The notes: a model not told the origin generated them from the letters alone. 64,000 nt of DNA from MVRV01 sp964469905 (GCA_964469905.1 CAYXZW010000002.1:62001-126000), one strand, 5' to 3'; numbered from the stretch's first letter, positions 18,902-28,676 are shown. Translations and numbers: made by a program.

Positions 18902-20182
18902 TCAGTCTGAAAATTCCTCCGTCATGTATCCTTCTTTCTGGGAAATGATTTTTACCTGGGGGAGCGGAATAATAAACTTGCCGCCATTATTATAATAATC
19001 CTTCGTTTTTCCGAGAATCTCTGCAATAAAACTCCAAGCAAAGACAAGGATGTAATCGGGCACTTTATGGGACAACAAATCCCGAGAAACAATTGGAAAA
19101 TGGGAACCGGGTGTATAGAAACCGTGTTTCGCGGGAGCATCGTCGATGATACAATCCAGATGGCTGTTATCGATATTGCAGTATTGAATAATTGTATTAG
19201 CCCTTCCGGAGGCACCGTATCCCCATATCGTTTTTCGATCCTTCTTCAGTTGAGCCAACAGCCTAAGCAAGGTTATTTTTGTTTCTTCAACTTTATGTGC
19301 ATAATCCAGGTAGGTTTCAACCCGGTTATATTTTTTATTCAATTCATCCTGTCTTAAATCAAGGACAGCCTCAGAAACTGCCTCCTTCTTCAAGGTACCC
19401 CGCTTCCGGACATAATAACGCATGGATCCGGCATGGATCGGGATTTTTTTAACATCAAATACTTCCATGTCAAACTGCTTGAAAAAATTATCGAGAGCAA
19501 GCAGCGAATAGTAATAAAGGTGTTCGTGATAGATCATGTCATATTGCAATGCTTCGATGATGTTGCCAAGATAGTGCACTTCGAAAACGAATACACCATC
19601 AGCGGCCAACAATTTGTGGATCCCCCTTGTCACATCGTGCATATTTTCTATGTGGGCAAAGACGTTATTGGCAACGATTAAATCAGCGTGCCCATGTTCA
19701 CTTACTATTTTATGAGCCGTTTTTTCTGAAAAGAAGTCATTAATGACAATAATATGCGGATTGTTGATAGCCCTGATAATGTTACTTGCGGGATCGATGC
19801 CAATCACCTTTTTGATTCCCTGATCATAAAGGGGATTAAGAAGGACTCCGTCATTACAGCCAAACTCGACAACCATTGATTTTTTCGGATCTAAAAAACG
19901 GGTAGTGACTTCGCCCGCATATTCCTTGAAGTGTTCTCTTAGCGTGGCAATTGCCGAGGAGTAATAGAAGTAATTTCGGAAAAGAACATCAGGTGAAACA
20001 CTGTTGACAATCTGTAGAAGATAACAATTATTACAGAAGCAAATCTGCAAAGGATACTTTGTTTCCTCAGCAAATTGTTCCGGTTTCAGGAATGCACCGG
20101 CAAGGGCTACTTCTCCAAAGTCAATAATGAGAGTTAAATCATCGCTGTTGCAGAATCTGCAAAACCATTCCTTTTTATTCAC
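18902..20182 (-). CDS. Sugar C-methyltransferase-like protein (TylC3/NovU family)
   Basis: This 426-residue protein has the three-part layout of deoxysugar C-methyltransferases. An N-terminal zinc domain has C8/C11 and later CFCNNC. A SAM Rossmann core follows (VVEFGCNDGVLL, then NNVFAHI). The C-terminal Methyltransf_14-type Rossmann domain has WGYGASGRANT. Family members such as TylC3 and EvaC add a methyl group to a carbon of a 4-keto sugar nucleotide, giving branched sugars. It is followed at two bases by the RmlD-like reductase, which could reduce the methylated keto sugar. A branched deoxysugar is a reasonable inference. Confidence 0.85.
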   Translation of the reverse strand: MNKKEWFCRFCNSDDLTLIIDFGEVALAGAFLKPEQFAEETKYPLQICFCNNCYLLQIVNSVSPDVLFRNYFYYSSAIATLREHFKEYAGEVTTRFLDPKKSMVVEFGCNDGVLLNPLYDQGIKKVIGIDPASNIIRAINNPHIIVINDFFSEKTAHKIVSEHGHADLIVANNVFAHIENMHDVTRGIHKLLAADGVFVFEVHYLGNIIEALQYDMIYHEHLYYYSLLALDNFFKQFDMEVFDVKKIPIHAGSMRYYVRKRGTLKKEAVSEAVLDLRQDELNKKYNRVETYLDYAHKVEETKITLLRLLAQLKKDRKTIWGYGASGRANTIIQYCNIDNSHLDCIIDDAPAKHGFYTPGSHFPIVSRDLLSHKVPDYILVFAWSFIAEILGKTKDYYNNGGKFIIPLPQVKIISQKEGYMTEEFSD

Positions 20183-20191
20183 CAGTTTTCC

Positions 20192-20902
20192 TCACTTTGT
20201 CTTTAGGAGATATTTTAAATAAGTCCAATACACCCTGGGTGAATACTGGAATTTTGATTTTGATCCATTGTCCGCCCGGATACTCAGAATGTAAGGCACT
20301 TCAGCATAACTTTTTGCAAATTTAGAAGCTTCGCAGATTTCCTCAATCAAGTAAGCAAATCCTGTTTCGGAACAATGAATGCGGGATAGAATATCAGTTT
20401 TAACCGCTCTGAAGCCGTTCGTATAATCCGTCAAGGGCAATCGCAGAAATAATCTTGCAAGTATATTCCCCATCCATGAAACAACCCATCTCTTAAATGG
20501 CACCCCTTCCACACCACCACTAGCGGCATAACGGGTGGCTTTGATGTAATCTACGTTATTTTTCATGTGATCAATAAACGGATGAATATAATCTACATTC
20601 TGGGTTAGGTCGGCATCCATAAACAGCGCATACTCAAACCCGTTTTGGAAAGCCTTTTTACTTCCGGTGCTATTCGCCGCCCCGTATCCTTTGTTGATTT
20701 CATGCGTTTCAACAATTAAACGGTGCAGTTTAACAGACAGCTCATCTAGTAACCTACCTGTCTCGTCCGTACTGCCATCATTGACGACAATAATGGATGC
20801 AGTGACATTCAGTCTATTCAAAAATTCATCGATTGTTTTCAGACACCGCTCAGCATTGTCCGCCTCATTGTACATGGGGATAATAATACAAAAGTTACGC
20901 AT
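20192..20902 (-). CDS. GT2 glycosyltransferase, DPM1-like
   Basis: A compact 236-residue GT2 protein. The start FCIIIPMYNE is followed by VVNDGSTDET and the metal-binding DADLTQ near residue 96. There are no membrane helices at the C-terminus, unlike the GT2 at 8.1-9.1 kb. The length and motif spacing resemble soluble dolichyl-phosphate-mannose-synthase-like enzymes, which load a sugar on a polyprenyl phosphate. It begins five bases after the stop of the GT4 gene. Donor sugar unknown. Confidence 0.87.
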   Translation of the reverse strand: MRNFCIIIPMYNEADNAERCLKTIDEFLNRLNVTASIIVVNDGSTDETGRLLDELSVKLHRLIVETHEINKGYGAANSTGSKKAFQNGFEYALFMDADLTQNVDYIHPFIDHMKNNVDYIKATRYAASGGVEGVPFKRWVVSWMGNILARLFLRLPLTDYTNGFRAVKTDILSRIHCSETGFAYLIEEICEASKFAKSYAEVPYILSIRADNGSKSKFQYSPRVYWTYLKYLLKTK

Positions 20903-20907
20903 GTCCG

Positions 20908-22146
20908 TTAATTTCCATTTATCAGAGCATTGATTTTATTCTGGACCTCGGCACCGGCACAGACGTCCCCGTACAAAGTCAGAATTTTCAGCATTTCCTT
21001 ATCGAAGGTATAATTCATGGAAAGATTCCTGTTCATGGATTCCGTTTTTGTCCTTAATGCATTGTCACTGAGCATATTGCCTATGACACGCAGTATGTCA
21101 TCGGATTCTGCTGATCTGTATAACCCCGGATTATCGGTACCGAGTATTTCGGTAAATCCCGGGAAATCAGGGCATACGACAACCTTACCGTATGTGAGAT
21201 ACTCGAATAATTTTGTCGGCGTAGCAACACGCGTCAGGATGGTATCAAGATAGGGAATAATACAGAGTCTGGCCTTTTTTAAGTAGCCGGGAATTGCTTC
21301 CGGGGACACATATCCCAGAAGCTTTATATACGCTGAAGCATTTGAAGACTCAACGGCACGAGTTAATTTCTCCATGAGAGGGCCGTCACCTATAACAAAA
21401 AGCTTTGTACCGTATTTTTCCCATATCTGCCGATAGGAATATATGAGTAACTCCAATCCAAGAAATTCAGACGATAAGGTTCCGACATATAGAATGTAAT
21501 TGTCCACCTCAAGGGAAGGGTTCACGGTGCTCTCGTCCGGCAGATCAGCAATGTTGTAATAAGTTATGAACGGTTTCGAGGAAATATTTTTCCTTGTGGC
21601 GATAATTTTCTTTCGTAGCACATCATTTACTGTAGTGAAACCTGCCGCATGGCCTATGACGATTTTCTCCATAATCTTTGCAGACATCAGCAAAATTTCT
21701 TTCTTGGGTGATTTCAGACCGATTATTGAAAGAATGCTTTCCGGCCCCGGATCATTCATTTGAAAAACAAACGGGATACCGGCAAAACGATTGATCAGGG
21801 AGACCACCATGGGAATGATGTCCGTTGGATTATGCACGTGAATAATATCAGGCTTCTCTTTCATGATGGCTGCGGCAATAAATGGCCCTGAAAATGTGAG
21901 CGTCCTAAAATGGCCGAGATAATTCCGGCTTGTTCTGGCGGGAAGCCAATCCATAATTTTAATATGGCCAGAATTCAGGTTAGACAAGCTCTCTTTATCC
22001 CGTATCTTCGGCGAAAGAATGGAAACGCTGAATCCGATCCTGTCCAAGGCCAGCGCCTGACGAAAACAGGTAAAACTTGCAGCTTTTAATGGCAGCACGG
22101 GTACAGGCAATACAAATAATATTTTTATCTTTTTTTGAGTTATCAT
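20908..22146 (-). CDS. GT4 glycosyltransferase
   Basis: A 412-residue GT-B protein. The N-terminal acceptor half starts KILFVLPVPVLPL. The C-terminal donor half shows ILYVGTLSSEF, VIGDGPLMEKL and TPTKLFEYLTYGK, the last containing the conserved glutamate region of retaining GT4 enzymes. It probably adds one residue of the repeat unit on the cytoplasmic face of the membrane. It follows the asnB gene after a gap of about 45 bases and precedes the GT2 gene closely. Donor and acceptor are unknown. Confidence 0.88.
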   Translation of the reverse strand: MITQKKIKILFVLPVPVLPLKAASFTCFRQALALDRIGFSVSILSPKIRDKESLSNLNSGHIKIMDWLPARTSRNYLGHFRTLTFSGPFIAAAIMKEKPDIIHVHNPTDIIPMVVSLINRFAGIPFVFQMNDPGPESILSIIGLKSPKKEILLMSAKIMEKIVIGHAAGFTTVNDVLRKKIIATRKNISSKPFITYYNIADLPDESTVNPSLEVDNYILYVGTLSSEFLGLELLIYSYRQIWEKYGTKLFVIGDGPLMEKLTRAVESSNASAYIKLLGYVSPEAIPGYLKKARLCIIPYLDTILTRVATPTKLFEYLTYGKVVVCPDFPGFTEILGTDNPGLYRSAESDDILRVIGNMLSDNALRTKTESMNRNLSMNYTFDKEMLKILTLYGDVCAGAEVQNKINALINGN

Positions 22147-22192
22147 GGACTCGTTTCCCGTTCCGATGGTTATCGCGACTGGATGAAAGAAT

Positions 22193-24100
22193 TTAATTTT
22201 TCAGCAGACCTTTAAAACGGTGGTCTTGATCATGGAATTCCCGCTGCCATAATTCCAGGGAAAGCAGTCCCCATATCTTTCGTCCGAATTGTTGTTCTCC
22301 GTCGATTCCATCCAGAACGGCCCGGTTGTTGATCAGATCCCTGCTCAGGGCCTTTTGCGATGAAAAGATATCACGGATAAAATCACGGGACTCTCCCTTC
22401 ATCCACTCCGTCAAGGGAACGGGAAACCCCATTTTGTCCTGTCTTTCCGTGATTACGGGCGGCAACAGTGATTGCATGGCCGTTTTCAAAACATGCTTCA
22501 TCCTGCCGTTACTAAATTTAATATTCGCAGGAATCGTGGCGACAAGTTCCACAAGCGGGTGATCGAGAAAGGGAACCCTCGATTCCAAACCGTGAGCCAT
22601 GCTAACGCGGTCCTCCACGTGGAGGAGAGCGGGCAGAAGGGTTTTGAAATCGAAATGCGTCATACTGTCGAAATAGGATTCCTTCTTTACATTGTCCGAA
22701 TGGAAAATACTCGTAAACGTCTCGTATGGAGAATAGTCATTTAGATATTCCTGATGAATTTCTTTGCCATACATCGTTCCTCGGTTAATCAGACGGAAAT
22801 ACCGTCTGTCCATGTCTTCGAATAAACCTTCTCTCCAGAATTCCCGAAGCAGCGGCTTGTAATTTCTGAGAGCCGTCAGATTGGGAATGATCGATTCATA
22901 CGTAACGATGTAGGACGCGCTGTGCATGGTTCCCTCAATCGCCCCTTTTATGCACTGCTCAAAATAAGCAATCAGGTAACGCACATAGCCACCGAAGATT
23001 TCGTCTCCACCTTGTCCTCCGAGGACTACCTTGCGATACTTGCCGGCAAGCTTTGAAACCATGTACTGGGGGAATGAGCCGGGACCGGCTACAGGGTAAT
23101 CGAGATGGTAGATGACCTTCGAGATATTCTCGATGAAATCCGTTGCCGAAATATCCAGTTCGTGCAGATGAAAACCGCACTTCTGAGCAATTTCCCGAGC
23201 GTAGCGGCTTTCGTCATACTCCTCGCTGAGCGAAAATTTCCCGGTGAATCCCATGTAGTCATCCGGCAAATCTGCAGAGGCAAGGGCGGCTATAATACTT
23301 GAATCCAGTCCACCGCTGATGTAGGCGCCTACGGGGACATCGCTCCTCATATGCAGGCGCACAGATTCGGCAAGCAGGGATCGGATGTCCTCTTCGAAGT
23401 CAGCAGCCGTTTTATCAAGATTCAGATTATAATAGACCTGCCAGTACCGCTGGATGCGAATATGACCATTCCTGATTTCCAGGAAATGGCCAGGCGGGAT
23501 TTCCCGGATGCCCCTGAACAGGGTCTTTCCATCCAGGCAAAATTGAAATGTAAGATAATCTTTGAAGGCTTCAATATCTGTGTCTATTCCTTCAACAAAA
23601 GGAAGTAGAGCTTTGACTTCCGATGAAAAGTAGAACGTATTGCCGACAATTGTGTAGTAGAAAGGCTTGATACCGAAACGATCGCGGGCACAGAAGAGCG
23701 TCCCGCCTGCTTCATCCCAGAGAGCAAACGCGAACATGCCCCGGAAATGATCCAGGCAATTTACGCCCCACTTCCGGTAGGCGTGAAGAAGAACCTCAGT
23801 ATCCGAGCGGGTCTTAAACGTTTCTATTCCGAGTTCATCGCGCAGTTCGATAAAATTATAAATTTCTCCGTTATAAGTAACCCAGTTGCGAGCCCCATCG
23901 CTCATCGGCTGTGCGCCTGTGTCTAGATCGATGATGCTCAACCGCCGGTGGGCGAAGCCGACGTGCCCGCGGGGATGAACCCAAATGCCCTCACCGTCCG
24001 GCCCACGATGTTTCTGCAACTCATTCATGACGGCCAAGCGCCTGTTTAAATCGACGATTTTTTCGAGCGAAAGATTGAACGCGCCTGCGATTCCACACAT
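22193..24100 (-). CDS. asnB: Glutamine-hydrolysing asparagine synthase-like amidotransferase (second copy)
   Basis: A 635-residue AsnB homologue with the nucleophile Cys2 (MCGIAG), GATase motifs such as HRGPDGEG and RSDTEV, and the ATP-binding loop SGGLDSS at 262-268. It is clearly divergent from the copy at 4.4-6.3 kb, and its DNA looks richer in G and C, so it is not a recent duplication. As in other polysaccharide loci it probably amidates a carboxyl group of a uronic acid or of an acyl substituent. No sign of inactivation. Confidence 0.9.
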   Translation of the reverse strand: MCGIAGAFNLSLEKIVDLNRRLAVMNELQKHRGPDGEGIWVHPRGHVGFAHRRLSIIDLDTGAQPMSDGARNWVTYNGEIYNFIELRDELGIETFKTRSDTEVLLHAYRKWGVNCLDHFRGMFAFALWDEAGGTLFCARDRFGIKPFYYTIVGNTFYFSSEVKALLPFVEGIDTDIEAFKDYLTFQFCLDGKTLFRGIREIPPGHFLEIRNGHIRIQRYWQVYYNLNLDKTAADFEEDIRSLLAESVRLHMRSDVPVGAYISGGLDSSIIAALASADLPDDYMGFTGKFSLSEEYDESRYAREIAQKCGFHLHELDISATDFIENISKVIYHLDYPVAGPGSFPQYMVSKLAGKYRKVVLGGQGGDEIFGGYVRYLIAYFEQCIKGAIEGTMHSASYIVTYESIIPNLTALRNYKPLLREFWREGLFEDMDRRYFRLINRGTMYGKEIHQEYLNDYSPYETFTSIFHSDNVKKESYFDSMTHFDFKTLLPALLHVEDRVSMAHGLESRVPFLDHPLVELVATIPANIKFSNGRMKHVLKTAMQSLLPPVITERQDKMGFPVPLTEWMKGESRDFIRDIFSSQKALSRDLINNRAVLDGIDGEQQFGRKIWGLLSLELWQREFHDQDHRFKGLLKN

Positions 24101-24135
24101 AATTCGATTTCCTTATGCTCAAGCCTGAAGTAGCA

Positions 24136-24966
24136 TTATTTCCTGAGATGGATGACGCCCCATCTTCCAAATCGTGAAAAAAATGGATATCTATCCAGCA
24201 AAAAACGGTCTAAAGCATTGATCCATGCGATCAGACGATAATTGCGCCTCACGGGATAGCCCCCGATCAGTCTGTCCAGCCTCGAAAACAGCTGAAACGG
24301 CTTATATTCGACGACACTGAAATATGGTCTGAAATCATTAAGGTCATTCGGATATAATTGTCTTTCATCCTCAGTAATCACCAGATCCTTCCCTTTGTTG
24401 GGCACCATCCACCTGACCATAGATGAATGCCTGATCCTTCTCAAAAGTGGGCTGAATGCTATCGGTTCAATGAATACCGCCTCACCTTTTTCTTTCATGA
24501 CCCTCGATATTTCGGCGGCGGCAATTTTAATGTTCACGTGATGGAGAATCCCAACGCCGAAAACAAGGTTAAAACATCCGGACTCATAGTTCATTTTTTC
24601 GGCCGTCATTAGCTCAACCTTGACCTGTCCGCCAACCCCGTTGAGTTCGGCTCGTAAAATTGCTACTTTTATACTCTCCGGTGAAATGTCGAAAGCACGG
24701 ACGGATGCCCCTTTTTTCGCTAGGATAACACAACTCTTGCCGCTTCCACATCCCATATCCAGGACACTTTTCCCATGCAGATCGCCGAGAATGCTATAGG
24801 CATAACGGTAATGATCCGGATAATTTCGCAGTGCTGAATCAACATCCACGTATAGCTTTTTCCCCTGCTCATTCTTCGTCTGAGAGAGAATTTCCAGTGC
24901 CATTTCGTCAAAGAAAGCGGCTTCCCTTTGATGAATAGCAGCCAATGCGTCTTTATTTTCTGTCAT
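24136..24966 (-). CDS. Class I SAM-dependent methyltransferase
   Basis: About 276 residues. SAM motif I is VLDMGCGSGKSCVIL, followed by VRAFDISPESI and FGVGILHHV, the standard layout of the Methyltransf_11/25 type. The frame is open back to 25029, which would overlap the upstream GT4 gene by 77 bases. The ATG at 24966 is preferred because GGAGG lies just in front of it, leaving only a 14-base overlap. The protein probably O-methylates a sugar or glycolipid intermediate; the acceptor is unknown. Confidence 0.82.
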   Translation of the reverse strand: MTENKDALAAIHQREAAFFDEMALEILSQTKNEQGKKLYVDVDSALRNYPDHYRYAYSILGDLHGKSVLDMGCGSGKSCVILAKKGASVRAFDISPESIKVAILRAELNGVGGQVKVELMTAEKMNYESGCFNLVFGVGILHHVNIKIAAAEISRVMKEKGEAVFIEPIAFSPLLRRIRHSSMVRWMVPNKGKDLVITEDERQLYPNDLNDFRPYFSVVEYKPFQLFSRLDRLIGGYPVRRNYRLIAWINALDRFLLDRYPFFSRFGRWGVIHLRK

Positions 24967-26146
24967 CGCCCTCCGTCCTGCCCCTTTCCAGTAGTTCGTC
25001 ATAAATATTTGAGAGCTTTTTCGCTTCAACCGGCCAGTTAAAGTTCTCCCGCACCTTGGCTGTGTTTTGCTTCATTATTGCGAATTCTGTTTCCGACTCA
25101 AAAATCCCATCGATTGCTCCCGCAATGGAAACGGGATCATCAGGATCAAAAAGCTTGCCGATGCCGTATTCTTTTACAAAAAATTCCAGTTCGGGGAAGT
25201 GGCAGGCAACTATGGGCAGACCAACGGCAACGTATTCAAAAAGCTTGTTCGGCGCACAATAATAATTATTCAGGCAAGTATTACGGTAAGTGATCAGACC
25301 TACATCGGCGGATGCCGTATAATCGAGAAGATCACCATAAGGAACATAATCGTGGAAAAATACTTTTTTCTCCAGACCTCGCCCGTGTACCTGACGCACC
25401 AACTCTTCCTTCAGAGGCCCTTGCCCGAGCAGAACCAGAATGATATGGTCCTGAAAATATTCAGCGGCTCCAACAATATTTTCAATTCCCCGACCGGGAG
25501 AAAGGCCGCCCTGATAGAGCACGATTTTTTGCTTTCCGGTTGTTTCGGCATCCGCGAATTCGATCAGTTTACGCGGTGTACGTAAATGCATGTTTTCTTC
25601 CCGGGGAGGACAGTTCATGATAACATCAGGAATGGAAATACCCGGGTACATTTGCGCCATGATCAGGGCACGCGAGCGATTCGCAGCCAGCACCCTGTCC
25701 GTTTTCCGAATCAAGAAACCCTCTAGCCGTTTTGCAAATTTTTGCGTAAGGCCTGATAGATTTCCCTGTTCAGTCCATAGTTCGTGCGAATCATAGATAA
25801 TTTTTGCGCGATTCCATTTCCCTGCAATCAATGCGGGCAGAAGGGTCGGGAGATCGTGTGCATGATACACGTCGCATTTCTTCCCGATGCCCCGCACAGA
25901 TGCCCTTATCAGGAATTCCATATACTTCAGTGCTTTGAATAACAGGGAAGAAGGAAGGAAACTGGATTTTAATTCAATCCTCTCTATTTGGATATCGCCC
26001 TTTTGTTCTTTCTCACAAGAATGGTCGCCTAACACATCAATGATATGAACTCTGTGATATTCCGAAAGACTCTCGGCTTCGCGCAGAACACGGGAATCGA
26101 AAATAACATTGGTGTATTCCAAACGAAACATGCATATAATCGCCAC
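24953..26146 (-). CDS. GT4 glycosyltransferase
   Basis: A 397-residue GT-B enzyme. The N-terminal half contains VYHAHDLPTLLPAL and IIYDSHELW. The C-terminal half has VLYQGGLSPGRGIE, LLGQGPLKEEL and APNKLFEYVAVGLP, which carries the conserved glutamate. These are typical of retaining GT4 transferases that extend lipid-linked oligosaccharides. The GTG start overlaps the stop of the upstream gene as TAGTG; an ATG five codons later (26131) is an alternative. Specificity unknown. Confidence 0.87.
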   Translation of the reverse strand: MAIICMFRLEYTNVIFDSRVLREAESLSEYHRVHIIDVLGDHSCEKEQKGDIQIERIELKSSFLPSSLLFKALKYMEFLIRASVRGIGKKCDVYHAHDLPTLLPALIAGKWNRAKIIYDSHELWTEQGNLSGLTQKFAKRLEGFLIRKTDRVLAANRSRALIMAQMYPGISIPDVIMNCPPREENMHLRTPRKLIEFADAETTGKQKIVLYQGGLSPGRGIENIVGAAEYFQDHIILVLLGQGPLKEELVRQVHGRGLEKKVFFHDYVPYGDLLDYTASADVGLITYRNTCLNNYYCAPNKLFEYVAVGLPIVACHFPELEFFVKEYGIGKLFDPDDPVSIAGAIDGIFESETEFAIMKQNTAKVRENFNWPVEAKKLSNIYDELLERGRTEGDDRK

Positions 26147-27318
26147 TAGTTTACCTTATCCGCAACTTCAGAAAGCGCCAACAGCATCCATGCCTGAGAC
26201 CATCTCAAATAGGGCGTTTTAATGGTCAAATTCTTTTTTTTCATGTAATAGAAGTAGCCTTCTGCATCCTGCATTTCGTCAATCGTCCAAATAAGAAGAT
26301 TATCCAGAATCTTTCCCGCCCGCGAATCTAATTCTTTCAGCTCGTTCAGACAGAGGATGCCTTCCGAGCAGGCATGAATGTCCACCGGATAGGTCTGCTC
26401 ATTTGAAAACTTCGGAATGGTTTCCTCGTGAAAAAGATGATTCAAATAATACGCAAAGCCTTTCCTTATGGCCTGCATAACTTCCGGGTCTCCGGTATGC
26501 CCATAGATGGCATGGAGCATCCGGAGAACAAAGCCCGTATGGTAATGGTCCACAATGTTCGGATAGGTATCGGGCTCTCCGAAGTAGGGCCAGGCGCCAT
26601 CTTGATGCTGACCATCAAGACTGTAGCGGAGGGAAGCCATGCCCGTTTGCTGAAAGTCAGATCTGTTTAATTCCTTCCCCACCCGTATCAGGAATTCCGC
26701 AGTAAAGAGGTTTGCATTATGCACATGCATTCTGTCTAGTGGCGTATAGCTAAAGCAGAGACTGTTTTCCGATATCCTGTCCTGATTCAGATCATTTAAA
26801 AAAAAATGACAGATTGATTCGCAGATGTCCAAATATTTTTTATCGCCAAGCACACGATAAGCCCGCCAGAATGCATCCCCGACCGTGAACGAAACGACGG
26901 ATGATGGTGTTCCCTTCGGGAAGAATACGTGCGACTGCCAGTCGAAAGGGTATCCCCAGCAGAGTCCGGAGTATCCCGGTGAATAATTATGTTCAAGCCA
27001 TTCCAGGCACTCTCTCGATTTTTCGAGGCACTCCCGTTTCCCTGTTTTTTCGAACAGATTGAGGTAAGCCTTCGCAAAAAGCCCCATCCCTTTTGCATTC
27101 ACCTGCGGGCGACAGTTCAGCAGTTTGATCCAGAAACCAGGCACAAGTCCCATACTTGCAAAAAAGGGATAACGAAAAATCCTGAACGGGAGGATCTTCG
27201 GCAACCTTTGTAGTTGCAGGAAAAGTGGTTTTTCCAGAACGGAAAAGGGATCATATCCGGCCCATCCGTTTCTGGTGATCCACCCGTCCAAGCATGATAT
27301 TGAATGTGTGACCTTCAT
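26146..27318 (-). CDS. Alpha/alpha-barrel-like protein of unknown function in polysaccharide cluster
   Basis: About 390 soluble residues with repeated helical motifs rich in Trp, Tyr and His, for example WLEHNYSPGYSGLCWGYP and later HYHTGFVLRMLHAIY. The pattern recalls six-hairpin (alpha/alpha)6 barrels such as glucuronyl C5-epimerases, unsaturated glucuronyl hydrolases or heparinase-like lyases. I cannot name a family with confidence. The ATG at 27318, preceded by GGGGGA, is preferred to an upstream TTG at 27354. Lying between two GT4 genes, it may epimerise, hydrolyse or otherwise process a uronic acid-containing glycan. Confidence 0.7.
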   Translation of the reverse strand: MKVTHSISCLDGWITRNGWAGYDPFSVLEKPLFLQLQRLPKILPFRIFRYPFFASMGLVPGFWIKLLNCRPQVNAKGMGLFAKAYLNLFEKTGKRECLEKSRECLEWLEHNYSPGYSGLCWGYPFDWQSHVFFPKGTPSSVVSFTVGDAFWRAYRVLGDKKYLDICESICHFFLNDLNQDRISENSLCFSYTPLDRMHVHNANLFTAEFLIRVGKELNRSDFQQTGMASLRYSLDGQHQDGAWPYFGEPDTYPNIVDHYHTGFVLRMLHAIYGHTGDPEVMQAIRKGFAYYLNHLFHEETIPKFSNEQTYPVDIHACSEGILCLNELKELDSRAGKILDNLLIWTIDEMQDAEGYFYYMKKKNLTIKTPYLRWSQAWMLLALSEVADKVN

Positions 27319-27412
27319 GCTTGCCGCGTCCCCCAACACAATTCGGTTTCCCAAACGTCAGGGAATGGATCGGCTGTGAAGGGGAAGCCTTCGAAAATGC
27401 GGTTTGACAGCC

Positions 27413-28624
27413 TCAATTGTTTCGCCGATGTGAAACCTGCAACAGATTCCGAAATACTTTGATGGTTTCCTCGGCAGACTTCACAGCATTGAATTTTCCA
27501 GAAGCCGTCATGGAGGCCTTAGCTCCCATCTTCCTTCTCAGTGACGAATCACGGATTAAGGTTTCCAGTGCAATCTTGAGGTCTTCCGGCGCCCCCGGTC
27601 GGAAAAGCAGACCGTTCTGCATGTGAGAAATGACTTCCGGCCCACCGCCGATATCGGCAACAACAGCCGGACGGGAACAAGCCATGGCCTCTTTGATGCT
27701 CTGTCCCATGCACTCCGTCATCGTCTGAGGGGAGGCAACCAGAATATCCGTTGCGGCATAGAAACTGGGGAGATCTGATTCCGGGACAAAGCCCATCAGC
27801 CTGATATTTTCATTCCCCATGGTGCGTACCTGATTCTGAAGATGTTCGTAGTCGTCGCCGATTCCTCCAATCAGAAAGCAGACATCCTGCCGATTACCGA
27901 GAAGTCGCACAGCATCGAGAAATACATCTATCTTCTGGCGGAGCGCAAGTCCCAGAATAGAGACCACGACAGATTGCAGTGGAATGCCATTCTTCTCCCG
28001 GTATGAGATTCCATCGAGATCGGGTCGGAATTTATCCAGATCGATACCCGCATAAACAACACTATAATGGTCGGGATCAGCACCCAATTGCATGCCACCC
28101 CTCTTGCAGTGTTCGCTGGTTGATATCACCCAGGATGCATTCTTCAGAACGAACTGTGCCATTCTCTTGAAGCGCCGGTCTGTTTTGGTGACAAGCCATG
28201 TCTGTCCATAGGAGACGATGACGCAGGGAATGCCGTGAATGCGCGACTGCAAGATAGCCGAAAGGCCAGTAATATCGGTGTGGTGAGCATAGAGCAGATC
28301 GAGTTGATAATCCTGAATGACTTTTGCTAGTACGCAATTATATTTATAAAATTGAATAAAAGCACTCGGCCTGGATAGAGGAAATTTCACAAAAAAGGTG
28401 AGGAACTTATAAATCGGCAATGGCATGCTTCCAGAACAGTTCCTGTAATCAATAAACGTAGTTCCCATGGGAGGATTGGGATTCTCAGGCAATCTGATCG
28501 GTATCAGGAAAGATTCAATATCATCATGATTCCAGTTCCGCAGATGATTTTCAATCAATCTGGTAACTCCGCCGTGAGGCGGCGGGCATGGACCGATAAT
28601 TCCTATTTTGATTTTGTGTTTCAT
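27413..28624 (-). CDS. GT4 glycosyltransferase
   Basis: A 403-residue GT-B enzyme. It begins KIGIIGPCPPPHGGVTRLIE, a start common in GT4 proteins that act on sugar acceptors. The donor half shows VSILGLALRQK, LIGGIGDDYEHL and QSIKEAMACSRPAV, in which the conserved glutamate sits in the KEAMA motif. It probably transfers one sugar of the repeat unit in the cytoplasm. About 50 bases separate it from the upstream B12 radical SAM gene. Donor unknown. Confidence 0.88.
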   Translation of the reverse strand: MKHKIKIGIIGPCPPPHGGVTRLIENHLRNWNHDDIESFLIPIRLPENPNPPMGTTFIDYRNCSGSMPLPIYKFLTFFVKFPLSRPSAFIQFYKYNCVLAKVIQDYQLDLLYAHHTDITGLSAILQSRIHGIPCVIVSYGQTWLVTKTDRRFKRMAQFVLKNASWVISTSEHCKRGGMQLGADPDHYSVVYAGIDLDKFRPDLDGISYREKNGIPLQSVVVSILGLALRQKIDVFLDAVRLLGNRQDVCFLIGGIGDDYEHLQNQVRTMGNENIRLMGFVPESDLPSFYAATDILVASPQTMTECMGQSIKEAMACSRPAVVADIGGGPEVISHMQNGLLFRPGAPEDLKIALETLIRDSSLRRKMGAKASMTASGKFNAVKSAEETIKVFRNLLQVSHRRNN

Positions 28625-28676
28625 TTTAAGTGACTTATTAAAAGAATTATTTGATTATATTTTGTTAAATTATAGA

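Noticed and set aside
25067..25585. Plus-strand reading frame of 172 codons inside a GT4 gene
   Set aside because: It is antisense to a well-supported glycosyltransferase, has no ribosome-binding site or known domain, and similar antisense frames occur throughout the window.
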